DNA from: Agrypnia vestita
Lineage: Eukaryota; Arthropoda; Insecta; Trichoptera; Phryganeidae
DNA length: 64,000 nt
Assembly (NCBI GenBank): GCA_016648135.1
Contig: JADDOH010000463.1
Location: 124,001 to 188,000, forward strand
Direction of reading: 5' to 3'
The notes under the pieces were generated by a model, which searched no databases, had not been told where the DNA came from, and worked only from the letters and a program-made list of their open reading frames with translations. Each line of letters starts with the position of its first letter. Position 1 is the first letter of the stretch. Made by a program: the position numbers and the translations under genes. Below, piece by piece: positions 21,366 to 32,229 of this stretch.

Positions 21366-22140
21366 TTAAAGCAGTCATGTCCAAAAATGTGGATTTGCGA
21401 TTGCGTTTATTTAAAAGAGTTAAAAAAACTTATCACGATAAAAATGACAAAAAATTTATTCGTGTTTTCTGTTTATTATCTATAAATCCGCGACAAACAA
21501 TTATTATCTTTTTAAACTTACATAGAAAATAACGTAATTACGGTAAATTCTTGATTACGCATCGCGCGGCCGGCTAGTTGTTTCGGGGCAACTCTTACTA
21601 CGTTGGGGCAAGCGAATGCGCCCTTTAGCAATGCCTCTTTTCAAGCGAAGACCAAGTAGCTGAAGTAAAACTCACTAACCCTAATATTATGAATACAAAA
21701 ATTTTTTTTTTCCATCTCTATTCCAGGTAAAAATCAGTAAGTGAATATTCCGTGTCTATTTAGGGTTAATGAGTTGTAAAACTCATATTTGAACATTTTC
21801 AATAATTTTGAATGTTAAATCTCATTATCTCTAATGTCACTTGAGTGAGTTTTACCTCTAAAGGGACGATATATTCAGAACACCGCGTGGTGCGAGAGAC
21901 TTACGCGCGTACGAGGCACACTGTTTCGTTGTGTTGGGTGTCTATACCCGTAAACACAGTTGTGAGTTTGTGGTGGATTTTGCGAAAAAAAATGCGCAGA
22001 TTTATTTATAAATAAATGTTATTTATTTTTGTGCAGTTTTTTTAATGTGTGTCATGCCCCCTCCTGCCTACACAAATATTGGTTCTCTTACAATGGAATG
22101 TTAATATTCTTCAATAATTTTTTTATATGGATGTTCTAAA
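21366..22140. other. Unclassified
   Basis: Contains a CpG-richer patch at 21560-21640 and at 21885-21960. The latter includes CTGTTTCGTTGTGTTGGG and CCCGTAAAC, words also found in the palindrome at 52251-52437. Confidence 0.35.
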
Positions 22141-22144
22141 AACA

Positions 22145-22345
22145 CAATTACAGGATTTTGTCCACTAAGGGGAGGTCATTGAGTAAGATAAATTATAGAA
22201 GTCTCACAGAGACTAACACATTTGTATAGGAAACATATATGGAGGTCTTTATAGGGTTCCAACAGGGATTATGACCTATATTAGCAGGCTTAATTTTACA
22301 TAATGCAACGTTCACCGATTCCACTGTAAGAACATCCAAACATTA
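22145..22345 (+). repeat. Foldback family with CATAGGGCTTACGACC core, partial copy
   Basis: The interior (AGGGATTATGACCTATATTA, then AATGCAACGTTCACC) matches the other copies at 28355-28640, 29462-30292 and 54492-54829. The left part includes AAGTCTCACAGAGAC, the same as the left arm at 54515. The right end was not found. Confidence 0.55.
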
Positions 22346-22477
22346 TCAAATTTTTGAAAGTTGTATATATTATGTTTATTATCTTATTTCAAATATTTGA
22401 GGGAACTATGATATAGCCATCTATGGTAGAAAATTATTTACAGGACTGAAACTTGGACCAAAGGACTACACTTGTGT

Positions 22478-22838
22478 AAAACCTTGGACTATCATTACAG
22501 TAACTTATATGGAATATGAAAAATTCATTCCTTTTAATAGAAGTCAAATAAAATAATAAAAACCTTCAAATTCCAATTAGAAACATTTCAATTGGTATTT
22601 TTGACGGGTTTTTGTCATTTTATTTAACTTGTTTTGATACGAATGAATTTTCGGTAGTTATATAGGTTAGTGTAATGATAGTACAACGTTTTGTAATATT
22701 TTTAAAAAGGGAAAACTTTGATATTGCATAAATCCATAACTATTGATATTAGATAATGGCTGCTTGAACGTTTTCGACTCATAATCAAGGCAGGAATATA
22801 GTCCTGCGAGGTTATTAATGTTTTACAAATAACCCTGT
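22478..22838. mobile_element. Long foldback element, copy 2 (left arm truncated)
   Basis: Shares the arm block (ATTACAGTAACTTATA, TTTAATAGAAGTCAAATAA) and right end (CTCATAATCAAGGCAGGAA, then AATAACCCTGTA). The terminus is the GGTTATTTG type, seen also at 50957-51210. The left terminus is missing. Confidence 0.65.
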
Positions 22839-22839
22839 A

Positions 22840-24430
22840 TATATATCGCCGCCGGGAATGATATCTCAATTTTTAAAAGTTTTTTGAATATAGAAAAAAA
22901 TGTATTTAAATTACGTAATGATGGGGTTGTGAAGATAGGGGAGGCAGTACTGGATATGAGCGACAGCTGATACCAGAGATACTGGAAATGATGAAATGAA
23001 ACGCTTTGGTTCAATACTAAGACAGAGAATGGCTGATAAGAAGAAAAAATATAATACAAAAAGAGAAAGACTTGACATCACATTCACGGCTTGCCGCAGC
23101 GTATTTGGATGGTGCCCTTCGGGTCTCGGGCTATTTTAGTCCAAGGGAACGAAGGTCGGGCAGGAATTTTAAATTGGGCGGAAAATTAATGAATTTATAA
23201 ATTCAACATGTTAAAGAACATTTTGAAGAATCGGAGAAAAGGGTTTGCATTTCACGAATTACTTTACATGTCAACAAGACAATCCCAAAAGTCGAATCAA
23301 ATTAAACTTTTTTTAAGAAGTTCAATACTTTATTTTTTATTTGTTTTATTTTATTTTATTTATTCATGGGAAACTAACAGTACATATAAAATCAGATTAC
23401 ACGTGATTATTGCACAGTATAGAGACCATCTTACAAGTTTCCACATAATCAACATGTTATTAACATGTAGCAAAAAAAACTTGAGTTATACAAAAATGTG
23501 AAAGTTTTAAGTTACGGACAAACTATGCGAGTCAAAGAATTAAAGGTGAAAAGAGAATAAGGAATGGATAGGAAAGGACACATCTACTTAGTAAAAGGAG
23601 AAGAGATAAGAATAAAAAGAGGTGCATATTACTGGAATGACGTACACATCTCCGTAATCAATCCTATTGAAAGTTTATGGTCTACTTTAGATTTTCAAAA
23701 ATCCCATAGTGATTAAAAAAATATTTTGAAGGATACGATCATATATCGAAAAATATAGGAGAAGTAATAATTCAAAAGTGACAATAAAACATCCTTAAAA
23801 ATATACAAGCCATTATCATTATAGAGACTAAGGAAGGCCATACAAAATATTTAAATTATTGTATTACCTACGTAACGTTTTCACTCCAATTCATTTAGAG
23901 AGGGCAGGATGAGATTTTATTTCAATGTCTGATAACTTTTCATTCGATGATCCGTTAGCTGCTATTTTTACATTAGATTTATGTGTATTTACGAAAGAGT
24001 TTTTTTAATAATAAAAAAATTAATCAGACACGTAATTTTCTTGGTAGAATAAAAATGGAACACTCGTCCATTTACTCGGAAAAATTAATATAATTAATTA
24101 AAATTACCAAAAAAAAATCGTGTGATTTTTGTATTGATAAACAATGGATTTTTATAAAATGAATACTGTCAGTATTAAAAAAGAAAAGAAAAAGGGTTTA
24201 AAAACATTCATTATTATATCGAGTATTCTCTCTAGAATTTTGTTGCAGGTCGTTGTATATGGCCACCGTATACGCAACAATAAAAAACTTGCGAAAGAAT
24301 TTGCGAAGAACAAATACGAGTCTTTAAATCTCTAGACAAAGAAAAAACAAACAAAAAATCTGAGAATGCCGATCCGGACGAATTGCAATAATATTGATAT
24401 AACTACGCGAACGCGGCGAGAGGAACGATA
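22840..24430. other. No recognisable gene
   Basis: AT-rich. Around 23665 the plus strand reads INPIESLWSTL, which resembles the NPIExLW motif near the C-terminus of Tc1-type transposases, but a stop follows almost at once and nothing else supports it. Confidence 0.3.
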
Positions 24431-24434
24431 GTAG

Positions 24435-25330
24435 ACTGAATGCAGTGGAGATGAGATCCCTTAGACGTATGTATCGTAAATCAATTTACGACAGAGTAAA
24501 GAATGAAGATATGTAAAGCTAATCTTAGCATAGTTAATCAATATATATATATATATATATAAAAAGAAACCCGTGTTTCCCTATCCGCCAAGATTTCTCC
24601 ACAACCATCTACTGGTGGTTATGGTGGTGGATAGCCCTTGGTGTCACATCGAAAATATGCGAGTTTGGTGGGGGTGGCTGTGCGTGGATGCGAGTGGGTG
24701 ACGAAAATGTGCTTTCTAGCACATTGTTTTGTTATGGGAAGGCCGCAAATGCTTCAGATTTGTTTCAAAATAGGCGCGCCGTCTGTGTCGGTGAGTCTAG
24801 AAGGTATTGGAAAAACCTGCTCTAGAAAGTTCTGGAAGGAGAAGGTTCTAGAAAATTCCCGAAAGTTCTATAAGGTTCTAAACTGAGTGGCGGAATGTGT
24901 CGGTGTGTCTAGAAGGTTCCTGTACATTCGATAAATTTGAAGGAGGATTTTCTAGAAGGTTCGCGAAAGTGCTATGACGATCCAAACAGTGTACTAAAGA
25001 TCTACGCGTGCGAAGCCGCGTGGGCACAGCTAGTAGAATTAAAAAAGGGTCCCACAGATGGTTTGGATTGATTGAGGAATGAATGATAAGATGTATAATG
25101 CAAGTGTTGATGGCGCCAGAAAGAGAGAGCGACCGCGGAAGACGTGACATGACCAAACTAACCAGATACTGGAATATGGTACCGTCAGAAACCTCAACAA
25201 CCGGCGAGCTTGCATGCGAAGATGTATGAATGCGGATGAGGCGAGAGTTGTATGTCAGGACACAAGAGTGTGCGCTCTATCCTCTCTGCCCACCCCCACG
25301 GGGAAACGACGTGACGGTAAGTAAGTGAGT
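24435..25330 (+). pseudogene. RTE-like LINE 3' tail, copy 2, split by a Helitron
   Basis: Left part 24435-24537 reads RLNAVEMRSLRRMYRKS then RVKNED, the EMxxLRRM motif of RTE-like ORF2. It resumes after the Helitron at 25034 with NDKMYNASVDGARKRERPRK and a 3' part to about 25330, parallel to copies at 6875-7260 and 43665-44015. Several frameshifts. Removing the insertion restores the same order of blocks as the uninterrupted copies. Confidence 0.7.
24538..25033 (+). mobile_element. Non-autonomous Helitron, 496 bp
   Basis: Begins TC after A and ends CTAG before T, the A^T insertion rule of Helitrons. About 12 bases before the end there is a short hairpin (ACGCG-TGCGAAGC-CGCGT), followed by GGGCACAGCTAG. 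The start runs into (AT)n, common in insect Helitrons. The middle carries several near-repeats of TCTAGAAGGTT. No Rep/helicase coding sequence. No target duplication, as expected. The interrupted LINE confirms both boundaries. Confidence 0.85.
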
Positions 25331-25950
25331 ACCTACGCAAACTTGTGTGTCCTAGATCAGAACCGAGAGAAAGAGGAGACAACAGGCGCGGCGAGATATA
25401 AAGACCGCGCCGGATTGAACGGATTATTATTTTTTTATCAAAGCGTACAACTGGGAAGGGTGAACGGCGAATGGCCGCTTGAAATTGTAAAACTTGTTCA
25501 GATCAATAATGGGAAACAGGATAGCCCGCGTTTCGTGCAGCGGCGGCGGCGTCGGTACACTCGCGCCATCTTGCCAATCGATAATTCCGATCAACTAGGT
25601 ACTCTTCCTCTCTGCCTTTCGATCAAAGCGGTTTCATCGTTTAATCGAATGTACAACGGACACTCGTCCACAACACTTTGCAGGTGAGTCCTGCTTTGGT
25701 CGCGAGTCGAAAATGTTCGAGCAACCATGACCTGATAATAGTATGCGACATCAAGGTAAACATTTTTTTTTGTGAAGAACAAAATTAGGAGCGGACGCAG
25801 TCGGTAGAGTTAAGAAAAGGTCGCTGATGTGGATAACGAGAAGAGCGTTCGTGATGTGTGTGAAAGTGGACCGGGAAAGAAAACAGAAGCGCCGCCTGCT
25901 CTGACCGCCCCTGCGAGGAAGCTTGACGCTTTGTTAGTTCGTTAAGTGTA
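25331..25950. other. Unclassified, with foldback scrap at 25684-25770
   Basis: 25684-25770 matches part of the long foldback arm (GTCGAAAATGTTCGAGCAACC, in part; GCGACATCAAGG). The rest is mid-GC sequence with no recognised gene. Confidence 0.35.
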
Positions 25951-25951
25951 G

Positions 25952-26472
25952 ACAGGGTGTAATAGAGCTAGACCACAATAATTTACAGGTGGATTCCTGC
26001 CTTGATCACAAGTCCAAAATGTTCAACCAAACATGACCTAATATCAACAGTTATGTAGTTATCCAATATCAAAGTTTGCATTTTTTGCAATATTTCTGAC
26101 TTCTTTTTTACAAAACGCTCGTCATTACAATAACATATCAATTACAAAAAATTCATATGTTTCAATACAAGTTAAATAAAATGATAATACCCTACAGAAA
26201 TTCCAATTGGAATTCAAAGGTTTTTATTATTTTATTTGACTTGCATTAAAAGAAATGGATTTTTCATATTCGATATGAGTTAACGTAATGATAGTATAAC
26301 GTTTTATAAAAAAATGAAAATGAAAATATTGAAGAAAAAATGCAAACTTTGATGTCGCACATCTCCATATATATTGATATTGGGTCATGGTTGCTTGAAC
26401 ATTTTCGACTCATAAACAAGACTCATAAATAAGAGTGCTGCGAGATTATTTATGTTTTCCAAATAACCCTGT
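25952..26472. mobile_element. Long foldback element, copy 3, with two different termini
   Basis: The left end is ACAGGGTGTAATAGAGCTAG (the GGTGT type) and the right end, reversed, is ACAGGGTTATTTGGAAAAC (the GGTTATT type). The arms between are homologous to each other from the CCTGCCTTGAT block inward. All other two-ended copies have matching termini, so this one is a recombinant or template-switched copy. No coding sequence. Confidence 0.75.
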
Positions 26473-26989
26473 ATATAATAATTTTTACCATCATTGTTTA
26501 CATTACATTGGTTAATATTTTTCATTTTCAGATTACTTTTAAAATTTCAAAACAGCGGCGTTACATGCTGTCCCGCAAAAGTGCTTCTCCGTAAAATTAA
26601 AAAATATATATTCTTGTTAATTGTGAAAATGGCGGACTAGCGAATTTTATTTTCGATTTTTTATAGAAAATTTTCATAATTTATTAAAAAAATAAAAATA
26701 GAAGCGGGCCCTTTATAAAAAAAATCCCTACGTGGTGCCATAGAGACTGCATTTTCAAACAGTTTACGACTCAGCGCATGCAAATCGGATGTATAGTTTT
26801 TCTGATATGCCGTCAGCCAGGTTGAAAAATGTACTTTTGAGAAAAACGCATTCAAAGTTTTGCCGAAGTATATTGCAACATACAGACAAAAAAAATTAAT
26901 TTAATTTTACAAATTTCTTTAAAATATTTGGTGAGAGCGCTCTTAACAAATGCATCTTTCAGAAAATGAAAGAAAAAAATGACAAATAT

Positions 26990-27310
26990 TTTTCACAGTG
27001 GTCTGGGGCCTTGATAAAAATACGCGCGAGCACGGGCGTGTTCCCCCGTGAGGCTCGACAATGTAGTCATTAGATTTTTTTAAAGCGCATTGCGAGACGG
27101 CACGCGAGAGGGTATTGACAATTGCGCGCGTTATCACCCGCGCCTGTCCCGCCGCGCGGGCCCCAGATACCAGATGGACCGGGCGGAGTCCACCGCGACC
27201 GGGACGCGAGACACCGCGCCGCGTGCACTTCTGCCAAGCGAAAGTTGACGGCGTGTTGCTGACGCTCGAGCATGTTCGGCTGAATACATTTGTTTCTCCA
27301 ACGTGAGGGC
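26990..27310. other. GC-rich island
   Basis: CpG-rich with CCGCGCGGGCCCC-like runs in AT-rich surroundings. Stop-poor frames on both strands (26943-27329 minus, 27115-27306 plus) are expected from the composition and show no domain. Possible CpG-rich promoter or exon relic. Confidence 0.35.
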
Positions 27311-27882
27311 AAGACTCGCAGCACTTCATTCATACGGCTTTTTTTAAACACAATATGGTTATAACTTGAATAACAATAATTAATAATATATATATTTTAT
27401 GTTTCAAATATTTACTCAATGTTCAATGTTACAAATGTTTACAGTGTTTACAAAATTAAATTAAGCTTTTTTCATTGTTGCTGAGTGTCTTGGCAGCAAG
27501 TAAACACTAAATTGATTTGACGCCCTGCCTACTACACTAGTAATTTACTGTATTATAGCAGACAGTGCTCTTCCAGTAGTATAATGTTCAAGAATATTTA
27601 TTATTTATATAACATTTGTGAATCAATGTTATTGCCAATTAAAATTAAGTAATAGTAATAATTAAATGTTTACAATTTAATAATGGTTCTAATTAATTCT
27701 ATTATAGACAAAGGAAAAAAAATGATCTGAATAGGATATTAATAAAATAAAATAAAATAAAATAAAACAATTAAAAGCAATTATGCATTATGAAAAGGTT
27801 ATTTTTCGGGAACTTTGCGGATTTGTAAAAATATTCTATTTTTGTGCTATATTTCGGTTACACTGGGATAACCATTCTCAAG

Positions 27883-27937
27883 CTGGTCTCTCTGACAGTA
27901 GAGAGATAACAAAAATCTCTCAACTGTCAGAGACCAG
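27883..27937. repeat. Near-perfect 55-base hairpin
   Basis: CTGGTCTCTCTGACAGT and ACTGTCAGAGACCAG pair, as do AGAGAGAT and ATCTCTC, around AACAAAA. Stem about 23 bp with a small bulge. A second hairpin of similar size follows at 28012-28050. Confidence 0.65.
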
Positions 27938-28011
27938 TATATATATATAAATAATATTTTTTTACAATCATACATAAATATTTACAAATCGATATTTTTT
28001 GTGTGTATTTA

Positions 28012-28050
28012 CCTCACCAAAAAGAATTATGATTCTTGTGTTTGGTGAGG
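28012..28050. repeat. Second short hairpin
   Basis: CCTCACCAAA pairs with TTTGGTGAGG and AAGAAT with ATTCTT, around TATG. It lies 75 bp from the previous hairpin. GGATAACCA follows this hairpin and also precedes the first one, suggesting that the two bracket one unit. Confidence 0.6.
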
Positions 28051-28354
28051 GATAACCACTTACAATCATAGGTATAGGTAGTGTAATCTAATTACATAAC
28101 AATGAGAAAGAAAGAAAAGAAAATCTAATATATCAAATCTTAATTAATGATACAACATATAGAATAAGCAGTCAAGTAAACAATAATATTATATAATAAG
28201 CAGTCAAAAGAGACCAAACTCAACCACAGAGTCAATTGTATAATAAATGAGAACCCATCCGGGTTTACTGGGGGAATATGCACACAGGGCGCAACCGCAA
28301 AACATTCACCATCATGCAAAATAAATTGGACAAATCAAATAATTGTACAGGTAC

Positions 28355-28640
28355 CTTCATCATTTTAATTATAGATAAATATCTCATAGAAGCGAAGCGA
28401 TTTATTTACATGGGAAGTAGGTATGCGAGTCTTTTTGGGTGTTCATAGGGCTTACGACCTATCGTACGCCTGACTTAAGTGATCACTTTACACAGTGTAA
28501 CGTTCGCCATGAACATAATAGACTAATAGTCTACTATGGTAGTATAGTAGGATTTGTGTGGTTCATCGAAAATTATTGCGTGCTTGTATCTTTTGAATCA
28601 ATTTATTATGATATAAATACTCATAAAAGTATAATGCCTT
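28355..28640 (+). repeat. Foldback family with CATAGGGCTTACGACC core, copy 2
   Basis: Contains TTCATAGGGCTTACGACCTA, CTTAAGTGATCACTTTACAC and GTAACGTTCGCCAT. Left arm TAGATAAATATCTCATAGAA faces right arm ATATAAATACTCATAAAAG. No coding sequence. Confidence 0.6.
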
Positions 28641-28701
28641 AGTTAATAAGTCACGCTGTATACAAAAATACTTTTTCATTTAAAAGGACTCGGTTTGGAG
28701 C

Positions 28702-29008
28702 GTTATTTGGAAAACATTACTATAAAATAATAAAAATCTTCAAATTCCAATTGGAAAAGATTGTAATTGGAAAATTATCATTTTACTTTAACTTGTATTG
28801 AAACGAACGCATTTATCGTAATCGACATAAGTTACTGTAATGATATTCCAACTTTTAACAAAAAAGAAGTTAAAAATATTGAAAAAAAAATGCAAACTTT
28901 GATGTCGCCTATCTCCACAACTATTGATATTAGGTCATTATAGCTTTAACATTTTCGACTTACAATCATGGCAGGAATATAGTCCTGCGAGGTTATTAAT
29001 GTTATTTG
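28702..29008. mobile_element. Long foldback element, copy 4 (internally deleted)
   Basis: Left terminus GTTATTTGGAAAACATTAC jumps directly into the central arm block (AATAATAAAAATCTTCAAATT), so most of the left arm is deleted. The right arm is present to GAGGTTATTAATG. GGTTATT terminus type. Confidence 0.65.
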
Positions 29009-29144
29009 AACTGCAGCGTAAATGTATCTTGAATATACACAAGAGCGGATCGTCCCAATCCCCTCGCCTAAAGAAGAGGTTCAGTCCATCTCTGTACAAT
29101 TTAATACTCTGCGGCAGTGGCAAACGTCGTACTCCTTTATACGC

Positions 29145-29450
29145 GTTAATTCGCGCGGCCGGCGCGCGCGCGTGGATCTGGCGACGGCTCGGACGGTCCG
29201 CGACAACCTCCGGCGGCGGTCGACGACCCCGGCCCGCCGAGAGTTAGAAGCCTAAATACTGCACCGGGCCCGGGCGATGTAGGTCGCGCGTGCCCGCGGT
29301 CGCCCGCCACCGGCGCGCGGCGGAGCGGGCACCTCGCCGCGGGGGCGCGCCGGCCCGGCGCCCCGCCGCGCGCGCCGCCCGGGATGCCGCGCGCCGCCGC
29401 GAGGGGCCACCGCCGAGCGAGGGCCATCTCGGCGCGATGGGTCGGCGAAG
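29145..29450. other. Extremely GC-rich island
   Basis: About 300 bases dominated by CG dinucleotides (for example GGCGCGCGCGCGTGG, CCGGCCCGGCGCCCCGCC). The composition is utterly unlike the flanks, with abrupt borders at both sides, between a foldback element and another repeat. Long overlapping frames with Arg/Ala/Pro-rich translations are composition artefacts. It could be a captured CpG island or exon, foreign DNA, or an assembly junction. Confidence 0.5.
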
Positions 29451-29461
29451 CGTTCGCAATA

Positions 29462-30292
29462 GTATAGGTATACAGGTCTTTTGGGTGTACGTAGGACTTA
29501 CGACCCGTCGTACGGTTGGCTTAAGTGATCACTTTACACGTGAATGTGAATGGTACCCACCGCTCACCCAGGACCGTTCTAAGAGCAAAAGCTTCCATAT
29601 CGGTCCTACTCAATCGTCTCCAGGTTGACTTTTTTTTTTCAACTACAATGCAGGACCATGCTCCCTCGCTCGGGTCGTATAAACCTTTGCGAGGGGGCAC
29701 GGCCGCAAACACAACCATTCGCAGCCCCCGTCGCAAGGAAATTATCTTTATTAGCATCATACATAACATAATAAACATAACATAACAATATAGAAACAAG
29801 AATAATAATATTAAAAAAAAACAGAATAAAAAACGGCGGCGGCAGTGGATGTCGGTTGCAGTTGAGTGAAAATGAAATAATAATTCATGAAAATAAAATA
29901 AATAAAAAGACCTCTCCCAATTCGGGGAAAACATAAAGAAAAAGTGACGGCACGGAAATTAAAATAATGAAAAAGGCGACTTGCAGCCACGAAGCCAAGA
30001 CCGGCAGATATCTACCCTCGAAGAAAAGCAGCATCCAGCGGGGGGAGACTCTCCCATTAGCCCCGTAAGATCTCCCACTTTACACGTGTGCAACGTTCGC
30101 CATTTCCACCCATGATAGAATAGATACCGTGTCTACTAATTTTTTTCGAAGTTGTATATATTTAAATTATGCGCCACGTTTCACACGCGAGTTCCAACGA
30201 CCCTCCACGCGGCCAGCACCAAAGCATTTTCATTCCCCTTGAATGACCCCTTGAATGACCACATATATCGCTAATGAGACATCTATCTATAT
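29462..30292 (+). repeat. Foldback family with GGACTTACGACC core, copy 3, carrying an insertion
   Basis: The left part (29475-29542) has GTAGGACTTACGACCCGTCG and CTTAAGTGATCACTTTACAC. The right part resumes at 30077 with ACTTTACACGTGTGCAACG and TTTCCACCCATGATAGAAT, ending near CTAATGAGACATCTA, the right arm of the family. The outer left arm is missing at the border with the GC island. Confidence 0.6.
29543..30076. mobile_element. Unknown 534-bp insertion with 12-bp duplication
   Basis: ACTTTACACGTG is present on both sides (29531-29542 and 30077-30088), and the family sequence reads continuously without the insert, so the boundaries are well supported. The insert contains an internal CGGCGGCGGC run, an A-rich core and GC-rich ends, but no terminal inverted repeat, A-tail or recognisable domain. 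A duplication this long favours a LINE-type insertion. If part of it is counted as TG...CA ends it could be a solo LTR with a 9-bp duplication, which is too long for that class. Confidence 0.6.
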
Positions 30293-31590
30293 TTGATTTG
30301 GAGTTTTTTTTAAGCAATATACTTTATCTGTCTAATGGAATTCATCCAAATTATTATCATTACACTAGGACACGCCAGAAATATTATTTCAATTTTTATT
30401 AAACTCCTTTTTTACCAGTATTTTCATTCAGAAATTGTTTTTTTTTTTTTACAAAGAGATACTTATTTTTTATTGGCATTTAAGGTACATATTGTAGACT
30501 ATTATTTTTCAGAATATTATTGAAAAAAAAAGAAAATCACACGGATTTTTTAATCCGATAAACCACTTAGAACACCTCATGGAGCGGCAATTAGTACCCA
30601 CTACGTGGCCATTGATGTATGCAATTGGCTATCGCCTGTACTGGCCGCTATTGGTGTTACTGCGATTAGCTATCGCCCCATTGCCCGCTGCTTTTCATAC
30701 GATTTGGTTATTTTTTTAAACTGGTAATGGCAAAATCACGCACTGTTTTCTCGTTTCATAATATAGATGAAACATCGCCGTACATGCGTTCGAGTTTGAC
30801 ACGTTTCCAACCATAGTAGTTCATTATAACCTAAAAATTATATTTAAAAAATACAGTTGCCTGCAGAAAAATTAAAATTAATTAAGAAAAATTTATTTTT
30901 TCGAGGTCGATTTTTTCGCGGTAAAGTGACTCGAATGTTAAAGAACGTATACTATATAATATTTTTACGCATTTTAAAATAATCTATACACATCGTTACT
31001 TAAAAAAAAACTTACGTTTTGATTCATTTTTGCTTGTGGCAACGTTTCATCTAACATCCCGTGCTGTTTATAATCCTACATCGGGATGAAATTGAGCAAA
31101 CAGCTGAGAGATGTGCTGCTATATATTATATATATGTACGTCAGACAACGCAGTCACACAACGCGCACGCTATACGATACAAAAAAAACACGAGGTAATA
31201 ATCAGCGTTTCAAAATTGAAAAGTAAGAGTTGAAAACTCCTGCATTTCCAAAATCAAAATTATTATTAAAAGTCCATAAATAATATAAACGTTTAAGATA
31301 TTAACACAATTAACCAAAATTCATTTATTTAAAAAATAATGTGCATTTTCTTCCAACTACGCAGTTGATAGTTGATAACTTCTCGCTTTCACTAAGGACT
31401 CAATCAATACAAAACTGATAAACATACAATGGTGGTAGAATATATCACCAGTAATTAAGTATTAACCGTGTTATCAAACAATAATTAACAGAATGCAAAC
31501 AATGCAGTAAATAATAGAACATTATTGTCTTTACTAAATAAGCAAATACTGATTGATAATAACAAATAATATTACAACACAAACAGTGTT
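30293..31590. other. No recognisable feature
   Basis: The stretch 30715-30775 (CTGGTAATGGCAAAATCACGC, in part; CATAATATAGATGAAAC) is similar to 51460-51520 (CTGGCAATGGAAAAACAACGC, in part; CATAATATAGATTTCAAA), hinting at a shared old repeat. The rest is AT-rich. Confidence 0.35.
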
Positions 31591-31592
31591 AA

Positions 31593-32229
31593 GGTACAGA
31601 TACACATGCTTATTTGTGGCATGCTCAAAACTAGCATGGCATAACAACTGTACACACTTGCTCATTATTAGCATGCTTATTTTAAGCATGCTCATAAATA
31701 AGCATGCTCAAAATTAACAATCAAACACACATGCTTATTAGTGGCATGCTCTAGTCATAGAATAGAGACCCTCTTGTTCAAAATGGAAACTTTGCAAACT
31801 GAAATAGAAAATTCAAAAGAACCAATAAATCAAAACAGTTCCCGATTTCCGTCGGCAGAATTTTGATTTTAGTTTTTATGATTTTTATTGTAAGATTTGA
31901 ATCATTTGTGCTTTTTAATAAAGTTCCATAAACATTTTTTCTTGCTTATATTATTTTTACACAACGGTGACCGAGTATTCCACAGACATTCGTGATTCCT
32001 ATGCCTAATAAGTCACGAAAAGTAATGTTTTATCATATCATACCCCTTCTCATGGTGAATGACATTAGCATGCTCATAAATCAACCGGCGGTTTATTTTT
32101 GAGCATGCCACTAATGAGCATGCTTATTACTAGCAATGTACGTACACACATGCCACTAATAAGCGCGGGCTAGAGAAGGTCAATACTGCGCATGCTCACG
32201 TGCCAATAATAAGCACGTGTATCAGTACC
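31593..32229 (+). mobile_element. TTAA-flanked MITE (GGTACAGATACAC family), copy 3
   Basis: Starts GGTACAGATACACATGC and ends CACGTGTATCAGTACC, flanked by TTAA on both sides (31589-31592 and 32230-32233). The METLQTEIENS frame is present but disrupted after the middle. Subterminal GCATGC words are dense at both ends. Confidence 0.85.

Noticed and set aside
23660..23720. NPIESLW-like Tc1 transposase motif
   Set aside because: Only about ten residues match, a stop follows, and there is no catalytic domain or TIR nearby.
29022..29459. Arg/Ala/Pro-rich frames in the 29.1-29.45 kb island
   Set aside because: Low-complexity translations of CG repeats; no start context, domain or splice structure.
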